NCBI GenBank assembly: GCA_002503205.1
Contig: DARE01000059.1
Location: 1-12,870, forward strand
Source of the DNA: Thermoplasmatales archaeon UBA447
GTDB lineage: Archaea > Thermoplasmatota > Thermoplasmata > Thermoplasmatales > Thermoplasmataceae
DNA length: 12,870 bases
Reading direction: 5' to 3'
Shown: positions 1-5,713 of the stretch, piece after piece
How the letters are laid out: each line of letters opens with the position of its first letter
Position numbering within the stretch: position 1 is the stretch's first letter
Position numbers and translations under genes: made by a program
Notes under the pieces: model-generated
The model's input: the letters and a program-made list of their open reading frames with translations, nothing else
What the model was told of the DNA's origin: nothing
Databases searched by the model: none

Positions 1-296
1 GGGACACCGTACATTGTAAGATGAACAAGAACCCCATCGAACGACTTCATGGCTTTCCATGGATTTATGCCGGTTTCAATCCGGAAATTTCCACCGAATC
101 TTTTGACAATTGATTTGATGCCATCCTCAAGTTCAGAATCCTTTTCATCTATAAGAATGGACGATGCCCCAAAGGCTCTGGCAGTCAGGGCAACATGCGT
201 TGTTATCCTCTTATCTCTGAATGGTCGGTGGTTAATCCTCAGAACAGATATTTCTCTGCCTGAAAAACTATTATCAGATTCCGCCGACAGTGGCAA
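1..296 (-). CDS. trm56: tRNA (cytidine(56)-2'-O)-methyltransferase Trm56, 5' part, cut by the left window edge
   Basis: Archaeal SPOUT-class enzyme that 2'-O-methylates C56 in the T-loop of tRNAs using S-adenosylmethionine. I translated the lower strand by hand and read 98 residues. Residues 22-44 contain NHRPFRDKR then TTHVALTARAFGA, the N-terminal signature of Trm56, and residues 92-97 read HLTMYG, a second conserved block of the family. The rest, including the C-terminal SAM-binding trefoil knot, lies outside the window; the whole protein is usually about 180 residues. No ATG or GTG lies between an in-frame stop and the conserved block, so the start is placed at TTG 296-294. It is preceded by AAGGGAT as a possible ribosome site. 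This start lies inside the end of the upstream regulator-like gene (23-base overlap), which suggests co-transcription and translational coupling. The family call is firm; the exact start is less certain. Confidence 0.85.
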   Translation of the reverse strand, partial: MPLSAESDNSFSGREISVLRINHRPFRDKRITTHVALTARAFGASSILIDEKDSELEDGIKSIVKRFGGNFRIETGINPWKAMKSFDGVLVHLTMYGV

Positions 297-777
297 TTTT
301 GTATCCCTTTATCTGAAGTATGCTGGACCTTTTCACTATGCCCCTTAGAAGAGCCTGTGAGATGTCAAGGGATTCAACAACATCACCAAGAAAAACACCA
401 TCCGGTTCCTTGATCATGTTCTTGATTTTCTCCTCGTATTCAAGAAGTTTCTCCTCTGAGAGTGTTGTCGCATAAATTATGTCTGCAAGTTCACTCATAC
501 TCCCAAGCAGATTTATCTGAACACTGGTGTAATATGTATGATAGGCCTTTTCCGGTCCATTTTCTCCAGTGATCCACTGGCTTTCAATGAGTTTAATCTT
601 ATCAAGGTAGAGCAACCCTTTCTTTCCCTCAACACCGAATTTGCTCTCTATCATGGGCATGGTTACCCAGGAGGTGGAAAGGTCAAGCAATAACCTTCTC
701 TTTACATCGCTGTCAGCTGCATGAAAAATTGAAACTAACTCACCCACGTCATTAACAACTTTAATCCTGCTGACCAT
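274..777 (-). CDS. winged-helix DNA-binding protein, ArsR-like predicted regulator
   Basis: A 167-residue soluble protein with no signal peptide or membrane segment. Residues about 20-65 (KRRLLLDLS, then PMIESKFGVEGKKGLLYLDKI) read like the helix-turn-helix core of an archaeal ArsR-type winged helix. Residues about 78-90 (AYHTYYTSVQINL) would form the beta wing. Residues about 105-165 are helical, with an acidic/lysine stretch and then GDVVESLDISQALLRGIVKR, which could be a second helix-turn-helix-like or dimerisation module. It overlaps the start of trm56, so the two genes are probably co-expressed; whether it regulates that gene or something else cannot be told. It starts at ATG 777 with no Shine-Dalgarno but with a TATA-like box about 25 bases upstream, so the mRNA is probably leaderless. 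The DNA-binding fold is an inference from pattern; no ligand or metal site is visible. Confidence 0.62.
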   Translation of the reverse strand: MVSRIKVVNDVGELVSIFHAADSDVKRRLLLDLSTSWVTMPMIESKFGVEGKKGLLYLDKIKLIESQWITGENGPEKAYHTYYTSVQINLLGSMSELADIIYATTLSEEKLLEYEEKIKNMIKEPDGVFLGDVVESLDISQALLRGIVKRSSILQIKGYKIATVGGI

Positions 778-796
778 TCTTTAGGTATTGCACATT

Positions 797-806
797 CAAA
801 TATAAT
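797..806 (-). promoter_or_regulatory. TATA-like box for the winged-helix gene
   Basis: On the lower strand the sequence reads ATTATATTTG, centred about 25 bases before the ATG at 777. Archaeal transcription usually starts about 25 bases after the TATA centre. The RNA would therefore begin at or next to the start codon, in line with the absence of a Shine-Dalgarno there. Confidence 0.5.
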
Positions 807-889
807 GATTGGGTTAATTCCCGGTGAGTTTTCTTAAATGAACAATAATCAGTAAAAAGTGTATTACTTTTTTTAAATTCTGGCAATAT

Positions 890-1324
890 TTACTTCCTTC
901 TTTTCCTGATCTCATAGAGAAGCATTCTGTCGTATTCTATTGTGAATTTTATCTTCTTTGACTTGAGTATTTTTGAAACCTTCTCCGTCATCTCATGAAT
1001 ATCCTCAGAAAGGGTTCCTCTATAAATTATCATCTCTTTCCGGCCTTCCGGGAAGATCATCCTGAATTTTGCCCCGTCCTTGAAGTAGCCGAAGGGTTTT
1101 TTATTTTTCTTGAGTTCAACAATATTAAGCTCCATTGAGGTCTGGTCATACTGGGCCTCTTCCTGGTTCTGCTTTGTTTCACTCACTATGGTATCCCAGA
1201 TTTCTGGAAATGCTTTTTCAAGATCCTTCCACTCGAAGGCTGAGTCAAAAATAATATGCCCGCTCCAGTTTTTCAATGTAACAACATTGTTTGAGTTTAT
1301 AAAAATGTTCTTTATTTTTGGCAA
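890..1324 (-). CDS. hypothetical basic protein of 144 residues
   Basis: I do not recognise this protein. The start is TTG at 1324-1322, the only start-type codon after an in-frame stop, with GGATGG just upstream as a possible ribosome site. The N-terminal 30 residues look like beta strands (KIKNIFINS, VVTLKNW, GHIIFDS). Residues 31-60 are acidic and helical. Residues 66-105 alternate strand and turn (MELNIVELKK, FGYFKDGAKFRMIFPEG, KEMIIYRG). Residues about 106-144 are helical and end in the strongly basic tail EIRKRRK. There are no cysteines, no signal peptide and no membrane segment. The basic tail might bind nucleic acid, but that is a guess. It lies about 110 bases upstream of the winged-helix gene on the same strand, and that gene has its own TATA-like box, so the two are probably separate units. 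Codon use resembles the neighbours. Confidence 0.6.
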   Translation of the reverse strand: MPKIKNIFINSNNVVTLKNWSGHIIFDSAFEWKDLEKAFPEIWDTIVSETKQNQEEAQYDQTSMELNIVELKKNKKPFGYFKDGAKFRMIFPEGRKEMIIYRGTLSEDIHEMTEKVSKILKSKKIKFTIEYDRMLLYEIRKRRK

Positions 1325-1410
1325 TTGCCATCCTTGTTATTTGAATTAAGCACTAATGGCATCGAATTTAGCAGGACACTCTGGGACTCATGGTATGCAA
1401 ATAAGAGAAA

Positions 1411-1421
1411 AACATTAAAAG
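1411..1421 (+). promoter_or_regulatory. A/T-rich box upstream of the tRNA gene
   Basis: AACATTAAAAG lies about 27 bases before the first base of the tRNA, the spacing expected for an archaeal TATA element driving a tRNA gene. The match to a consensus TATA is only fair. Confidence 0.35.
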
Positions 1422-1443
1422 AACAGTAAACATAACCCTAGGA

Positions 1444-1516
1444 AGCCCCGTGGTGTAGTGGCCAAGCATTACGGGCTCTGGACCCGTCGACGGCAGTTCG
1501 AATCTGCCCGGGGCTA
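1444..1516 (+). tRNA. tRNA-Gln (anticodon CUG)
   Basis: A full cloverleaf can be drawn by hand. The acceptor stem AGCCCCG (1444-1450) pairs with CGGGGCT (1509-1515), with discriminator A at 1516. The anticodon stem ACGGG (1471-1475) pairs with CCCGT (1483-1487) around the loop CTCTGGA, giving anticodon CTG at 1478-1480. The T stem GGCAG (1492-1496) pairs with CTGCC (1504-1508) around TTCGAAT. The D arm (from 1453) is short, with some G-U pairs. There is no intron and CCA is not encoded, as is common in archaea. A run of seven T follows at 1519-1525. Confidence 0.97.
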
Positions 1517-1518
1517 TC

Positions 1519-1525
1519 TTTTTTT
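1519..1525 (+). terminator. oligo-T terminator after tRNA-Gln
   Basis: Seven consecutive T directly follow the tRNA 3' end. Archaeal RNA polymerase commonly stops at such oligo-T tracts without needing a hairpin. Confidence 0.5.
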
Positions 1526-1571
1526 GCATTCTAAGGGAAAATCATAATAGAAAACGAGGGGATACCATAGC

Positions 1572-2054
1572 ATGGCTGAGGGCGACATTGAGGAAAACTA
1601 TGAAATGGCAATTTGTGAATATACCGGAGAATCTCTCAGGAGAGACCATCCCATATTCTCTTATCAGTCAGAAATTAAAATGGCTCAAGCCTCATTGGGT
1701 CTCGCTATTTCCGAGGGTGTAAGGCTCCAGGCAAGCAGAGAGATTCTGGATATGCTCGATACTCTTTACCAGATCCTGGCAGACCCAGAATCCAAGCTTC
1801 CGGATCCGCAGAGGAAAATGCTTAACCATGCTGATGACGTATGGCTTGACATGAAAGATAAGATGTCAAAGGGAGACAGAAGAGCAGCCTTCCTTCTGGA
1901 TTCACATGCCCATATGGAACTGGCTCTTTCCTACCTTGTTAAGAGCAAGGAAGATGAGCAGTTCAGAGAACTTATACCGGATTATTTGATAAAATATCTA
2001 GGAAAATTGAGTACCTTCACATACAGAGAGGCCATAGGCCACGTCATGCTTTAG
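1572..2054 (+). CDS. hypothetical helical protein of 160 residues
   Basis: I do not recognise a family. The start ATG is supported by GAGGGGAT at 1556-1563, eight bases upstream, a good Shine-Dalgarno. The sequence reads as almost entirely alpha-helical: an acidic N-terminus (residues 1-12), a helix around residues 33-68 (SEIKMAQASLGLAISEGVRLQ onward), a loop with PDPQ (residues about 76-80), then three or four further helices to the C-terminus. The only cysteine is Cys15 (ICEY), with no metal-binding cluster, and there is no signal peptide or membrane segment. It is cytosolic by appearance, perhaps a helical-bundle adaptor. The last codons overlap the 3' end of the opposing SDR gene by 11 bases. 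A tRNA gene with its own oligo-T stop precedes it, so it is probably a single-gene transcript. Confidence 0.68.
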   Translation: MAEGDIEENYEMAICEYTGESLRRDHPIFSYQSEIKMAQASLGLAISEGVRLQASREILDMLDTLYQILADPESKLPDPQRKMLNHADDVWLDMKDKMSKGDRRAAFLLDSHAHMELALSYLVKSKEDEQFRELIPDYLIKYLGKLSTFTYREAIGHVML

Positions 2055-2886
2055 AGATTTCCGCCTTGAGATATTCCCTGTATGATTTTGGCTCCTTTAC
2101 AAACCTGTCCAGATATGTGTTCTCTCTGTAATAGTCAAGGAGGTACTTTTCTACTTCGTCTGGGGTGAATACTGATAGCGACTTGAGATTCTCAACAGCT
2201 TTCTTCCAGCCAAACTTCCCCTCTATAATCTTCCTTGTTTTTTTGTTCTGTAATTCCAGTGAAAGGTTTATGATTCCTGCCAGTGAAATTTTGTCTCTTG
2301 AAGAGATGTCTACGGCACCCCTTAAATCCTTGGCTGCCTCGATAACCTTTACAACATCTTCAATATGCACTGGAGAAAGTGAACCACCAGAGGGAAGTTT
2401 TCCCAGAGAATTATCTGAGGTAATCTTCCGTATCTTTGAGGTGAAGAGGTCACCATTTCCAAAGATTACGGATGGCCTAACATTTAGATGGTTTTTCACA
2501 AGGGCTGCATTATCCTCGCCGGTTCTCTTAGTTCTGAGGAAATCTGTTGTTCCGTAATGGACGTTGATTGAAGAGAGATAAACAAGCCTCTGGTTTGTGT
2601 CATTCTTATTCAGTGCGGCTGCTATGTTCTTTATTCCGTTGACGTTGACAGCAAATGCCTGGTCACCAGGGGATTCGACACCGGCAGCGTCGATAACAGT
2701 ATCAAAGTTCTTTACTGCCTCCGAAACCTGTTCGGGGACAGTTATGTCTCCCTTAATCCACTGGAATCCGCCATCCTTCAATTCCTTGTTTTCGTTCCTT
2801 GAAAAATATTTTACCTCATCAGCACTGATCAATTTAACTATGTTTCGACCAACATAGCCTGATCCACCTATGACCAAAACCTTCAT
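2044..2886 (-). CDS. NAD(P)-binding atypical SDR / epimerase-like protein (NDUFA9-like subgroup)
   Basis: A 280-residue Rossmann protein of the extended/atypical short-chain dehydrogenase group. Residues 4-13 (LVIGGSGYVG) form the GxxGxxG dinucleotide loop. KGDIT at 45-49 matches the Asp that contacts adenine. LVYLSSINVH at 101-110 holds the serine strand. The region that normally reads YxxxK is FLRTK (116-120), so the catalytic Tyr is replaced by Phe while Lys120 remains. RPSVIFGNGD (137-146) and SPVHIEDVV (171-179) match the substrate-loop blocks of this group. Loss of Tyr is typical of NDUFA9-like/NmrA-like members that bind cofactor without classical oxidoreductase activity. The substrate is unknown; candidates include a structural, quinone-related or sugar-nucleotide role. 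The gene is monocistronic, with a TATA-like box upstream and no Shine-Dalgarno. Confidence 0.82.
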   Translation of the reverse strand: MKVLVIGGSGYVGRNIVKLISADEVKYFSRNENKELKDGGFQWIKGDITVPEQVSEAVKNFDTVIDAAGVESPGDQAFAVNVNGIKNIAAALNKNDTNQRLVYLSSINVHYGTTDFLRTKRTGEDNAALVKNHLNVRPSVIFGNGDLFTSKIRKITSDNSLGKLPSGGSLSPVHIEDVVKVIEAAKDLRGAVDISSRDKISLAGIINLSLELQNKKTRKIIEGKFGWKKAVENLKSLSVFTPDEVEKYLLDYYRENTYLDRFVKEPKSYREYLKAEISKA

Positions 2887-2914
2887 GATACAGATAGGGG
2901 AGCACTGGTTTCCT

Positions 2915-2926
2915 AATATATATTTT
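2915..2926 (-). promoter_or_regulatory. TATA-like box for the SDR gene
   Basis: The lower strand reads AAAATATATATTA-like sequence about 34 bases before the ATG at 2886. That would put transcription start about eight bases ahead of the start codon, leaving a very short leader. Confidence 0.5.
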
Positions 2927-3010
2927 CCAGCTTAGGTTGTTTTACTTTTAGCACCAGGAATAAAAAATTGCACTTATAGGCCAATAGAAACTCAATTTAT
3001 GACAAATAGG

Positions 3011-3018
3011 TTTACAAG
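3011..3018 (+). promoter_or_regulatory. TATA-like box for the eIF2B-fold gene
   Basis: TTTACAAG is centred about 27 bases before the ATG at 3041, and no Shine-Dalgarno is visible. This fits a leaderless transcript. The match to consensus is moderate. Confidence 0.4.
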
Positions 3019-3040
3019 TACAATCTAATAACAACAGATT

Positions 3041-3865
3041 ATGGCAGTTGAATCATATAACGAAATACTCCAGACGATGATCCAAAATTACACGGATGGT
3101 TCGTCCTGGTATTTCAGAAGGGGCATAGACCTTATTGAATCATCAAATGAAATCCCAATTGATAAATTACTGGAAGATCTGCTTTCGATAAGGCCAGGAA
3201 TGGGTAGCCTTAACAATATCTCAGATGCCCTTAAAAAGAGTTCAGATCTTGGCATGAAGCGGATCCAGATAGCTGAGTCCCTTCGGTCTTATCTGGAGCG
3301 TTCCCGTTCATCACTCCATGAAAATTTCATGAAACTTGAGAATGTTGCCACAGTTCTTACTATAAGCAGGAGCAGCGAAGTCCTAAACATGGTGAATGTG
3401 ATAAAGCCAGTTAAGGTTTATCTGATGGAATCCAGGCCTGGAAACGAGTCTGAGAAGTTCATGAATGAGTTGGGAAAACTGACTGATGTTGAAATGATTG
3501 AGGATGCAACCATCGGTCAGTATGTTGCTGAGTCAGATTTAATCTTGACAGGTTCTGATGGCTTCTACTCGGACGGATTCTTTACAAACAAAGTGGGCAC
3601 ACTTCCACTTCTTCTTACAGCAGAATATATGAAAAAACCTGTATTTGTTGTCTCATCCAGCTACAAATTCTCCAGTATGAAATCCATTGACCAAAGTATG
3701 TTCAGAACAACGATCCATGGAACTTCCCGTGATGTTAACCTGTTTGAAATGGTGCCTGTTGAGAAGATTGGAACCCTTGTGACCGATGCAGGAATTTTCA
3801 GGCATCCATCTGTTGATACGGTGTTAACAGTGAATGAAAGATTCATTGAAGAATGCCTGGCCTAA
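3041..3865 (+). CDS. eIF2B-alpha / ribose-1,5-bisphosphate isomerase family protein, divergent
   Basis: A 274-residue protein of the eIF2B alpha/beta/delta-MtnA-R15P isomerase superfamily. The N-terminal ~95 residues are helical and include RPGMGSLNNI (51-60), matching the RPT..SL.N block. The C-terminal Rossmann-like part has VLTISRSSEV (105-114), VYLMESRPGNE (126-136), DLILTGSDGFYSDGFFTNKVGT (166-187, read in two blocks) and VFVVSSSYKF (201-210), all family blocks. Asp173 in GSD corresponds to the acidic active-site residue of the isomerases. The Cys that R15P isomerase and MtnA carry in the TxC motif is replaced by TIS (107-109). By this criterion it resembles the regulatory eIF2B-type members more than an isomerase, so the enzyme activity is doubtful. 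It lies 62 bases upstream of the thiolase gene on the same strand and may be co-transcribed with it. Confidence 0.8.
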   Translation: MAVESYNEILQTMIQNYTDGSSWYFRRGIDLIESSNEIPIDKLLEDLLSIRPGMGSLNNISDALKKSSDLGMKRIQIAESLRSYLERSRSSLHENFMKLENVATVLTISRSSEVLNMVNVIKPVKVYLMESRPGNESEKFMNELGKLTDVEMIEDATIGQYVAESDLILTGSDGFYSDGFFTNKVGTLPLLLTAEYMKKPVFVVSSSYKFSSMKSIDQSMFRTTIHGTSRDVNLFEMVPVEKIGTLVTDAGIFRHPSVDTVLTVNERFIEECLA

Positions 3866-3927
3866 TTTGCATCAGGCGGGATGCACAATATTAATTATGA
3901 AATCTATAATCTGAAGCCTGATATAGA

Positions 3928-5190
3928 ATGTCCAGAAAGTCATCAGATGTTTATATGGTCTCAGGAGGGGTAACAAAGTTCAGAAAGGCCGACCCCTCAA
4001 GAGATTTTCGGCTGAGGGTCAAGGAGGCTTTTGATTATGCTTTGAATGACATTAACCTCACTGTTTCCGATATAGATGGTTCTGTTTCATGCTATTTTTC
4101 AGACCACTTCATGCGCCAGGTAATGGCCGGGGCAATGGTACAGGATTATCTGGGGCTTAATCCCAAGCCCAGTAAGCGACTAGAGGGAGGTGGCGCAACT
4201 GGGGGCCTAGCTCTTCAATCAGGTTACGAAGAGATAGCATCAGGACGGATGGGGGTTTGTGCAGTTTTAGGCTTTGAGACAATGTCACAGGTCAATACAT
4301 GGAAAGGAAACGAGTTCATAGCCCTGGCAAGTGACACTGACTTTGACTATCCTGTTGGCGGATTCTATACTGGATACTACGCGATGATGGCACGCAGGCA
4401 CATGTATGAATTTGGAACTACAGTGGAGCAGTTTGCAATGGTATCTGTGAAGAACCACGCAAACGCAATGCATAACAGGTTTGCCCAGAGTCCCATGAAA
4501 TTGACAGTGGAAGACGTAAGAAATTCACCCATGGTATCCACGCCTCTTACAAGGCTGGACATCTGCAACATGTCAGATGGTGCGGCAGTTGCTATCCTTG
4601 CCTCAGAGGAAAAGGCATTTGAGATATGTGATCACCCTGTAAGGATAAGCGGGATAGGTGGAGGAACAGACACCATGAGGCTTTCCGACAGACCTTTTGG
4701 TGAGGTTCCGCTCCTTCCAAATGAAAAGAAGTCTGACTATTCAGGCCTTCGTTATCCGGGGGTGCACTCATTCAGGGCAGGTAGGATGGCGGCCATAGAA
4801 GCCTATAATGCAGCCGGAATAACGGATCCCTCTGATGAAATAGACATAGTTGAGGCATATGACTCTTACTCTTCTGCTGAACTTCAGGCATACGAGGACC
4901 TGGGTTTATGCAAATATGGGGAGGGAGGCAGTTTCATAGAGGAGGGCAAGGCACTGCTGGGTGGAAAGATTCCTGTCAATCCTTCAGGAGGGCTCATAGG
5001 TGCCGGCCATGCAATCGGTGCTACAGGTGTTATGCAGTCAGTATTTCTGTTCTGGCAACTTCAGCACTCCATAAAGAAGCATTTCGGCAGTGAAAAGGCC
5101 CAGGTAAGCAATGCAAGGAAAGGCATAGTCCATACACATGCAGGAACGGGAACATATGAAGCTGTGACTGCAATGGAGGCGGTAAGATGA
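3928..5190 (+). CDS. thiolase-superfamily (SCP2-thiolase-like) protein lacking the nucleophilic Cys
   Basis: A 420-residue archaeal thiolase-like protein of full family length. Recognisable blocks are the N-terminal VSGGVTKF (11-18), LEGGGATGGLAL (85-96), NHANAMHNRFAQ (176-187), VEAYDSYSSAEL (308-319), EDLGLCKYGEGG (323-334), NPSGGLIGAGHAIGATG (351-367) and HTHAGTGTYEAV (402-413). In active thiolases the second block has Cys before A-S/T-G-G; here that position is Gly89 (codon GGC, 4192-4194). The usual HD of EVHD is Tyr311-Asp312. His361 of the GHxxG motif is kept. The downstream DUF35 gene overlaps it by four bases (ATGA), the arrangement used by archaeal acetoacetyl-CoA thiolase complexes and by bacterial steroid side-chain aldolases of the Ltp2 type. 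The Cys loss argues against acetyl-CoA C-acetyltransferase, though automatic annotation would call it that. No CoA-thiolysis chemistry by the normal route seems possible. It is soluble, with no signal peptide. Confidence 0.85.
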   Translation: MSRKSSDVYMVSGGVTKFRKADPSRDFRLRVKEAFDYALNDINLTVSDIDGSVSCYFSDHFMRQVMAGAMVQDYLGLNPKPSKRLEGGGATGGLALQSGYEEIASGRMGVCAVLGFETMSQVNTWKGNEFIALASDTDFDYPVGGFYTGYYAMMARRHMYEFGTTVEQFAMVSVKNHANAMHNRFAQSPMKLTVEDVRNSPMVSTPLTRLDICNMSDGAAVAILASEEKAFEICDHPVRISGIGGGTDTMRLSDRPFGEVPLLPNEKKSDYSGLRYPGVHSFRAGRMAAIEAYNAAGITDPSDEIDIVEAYDSYSSAELQAYEDLGLCKYGEGGSFIEEGKALLGGKIPVNPSGGLIGAGHAIGATGVMQSVFLFWQLQHSIKKHFGSEKAQVSNARKGIVHTHAGTGTYEAVTAMEAVR

Positions 5191-5678
5191 CCACCAACCC
5201 GAAAGCCAGGATAGAGGAAATTGAAGGTTCTAGGGTAGTTACAAACGTGGATCCGCTCATCGTCAAGGAGCATTATGAGATAAACTATCTCCATAGCTAC
5301 GGGCAGGACAGCGAATTTTTCAGGCAGCTTGGCAAGGGGAAGCTCATGGGAAGCAGATGCAGGAAATGCGAATACGTATATGCCACCCCAAGAGGCCACT
5401 GCATGTTCTGCGGCTCTGAAACTCAGTGGCATGAGTTGCCTCTCGAGGGCAAGATCCACACCTATACCACCTGTTACTCTGGCAGTGAAAGTTTCCTGAA
5501 TGAGGTTCCGTTCCATCTTGTAATGGTTGAATTTGAAGGTGTGAACTCACTTTTCATGGGGAGGCTTATAGGGGCTGACGAGGAAGATATAGAAATAGGC
5601 ATGAAGGTAAAGGTGAAATTCAGAAGGAATCTGCAATTCTCGGCTACCGATGTTTACTTCGTACCTGATGCCCCCTGA
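5187..5678 (+). CDS. DUF35 zinc-ribbon / OB-fold acyl-CoA-binding partner protein
   Basis: A 163-residue protein with the DUF35 layout. An N-terminal extension (1-38) is followed by the entry helix SEFFRQLGKGKLMGSRC (42-58). A rubredoxin-like zinc ribbon has Cys58-x2-Cys61 and Cys72-x2-Cys75. An OB-fold from about residue 84 starts GKIHTYTTCY (88-97), with PFHLVMVEF and FMGRLIG as later strands. In archaea such proteins bridge thiolase and HMG-CoA synthase and channel the acyl-CoA; in actinobacteria they partner Ltp2-type aldolases or MaoC hydratases. Its ATG overlaps the stop of the thiolase-like gene (ATGA), and GGAGG lies about eight bases ahead, so the two are translationally coupled and are expected to form a complex. 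All four zinc ligands are present, so this half of the pair looks intact. Confidence 0.88.
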   Translation: MTTNPKARIEEIEGSRVVTNVDPLIVKEHYEINYLHSYGQDSEFFRQLGKGKLMGSRCRKCEYVYATPRGHCMFCGSETQWHELPLEGKIHTYTTCYSGSESFLNEVPFHLVMVEFEGVNSLFMGRLIGADEEDIEIGMKVKVKFRRNLQFSATDVYFVPDAP

Positions 5679-5713
5679 CAAAAGTTCTTTACCGCCAGGA
5701 ATATGGGTCAATT

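Noticed and set aside
49..348. Rightward open frame opposite trm56 and the end of the winged-helix gene
   Set aside because: The lower strand encodes the Trm56 signature here; the upper frame has no family match or ribosome site.
851..874. AGTAA/TTACT inverted repeat followed by a T-run on the upper strand
   Set aside because: No rightward gene lies upstream, and the five-base A/T-rich stem is weak, so it is not a convincing terminator for either strand.
5061..5516. 151-codon leftward open frame opposite the thiolase end and the DUF35 gene
   Set aside because: The upper strand has clear thiolase and DUF35 motifs; this is a mirror frame.
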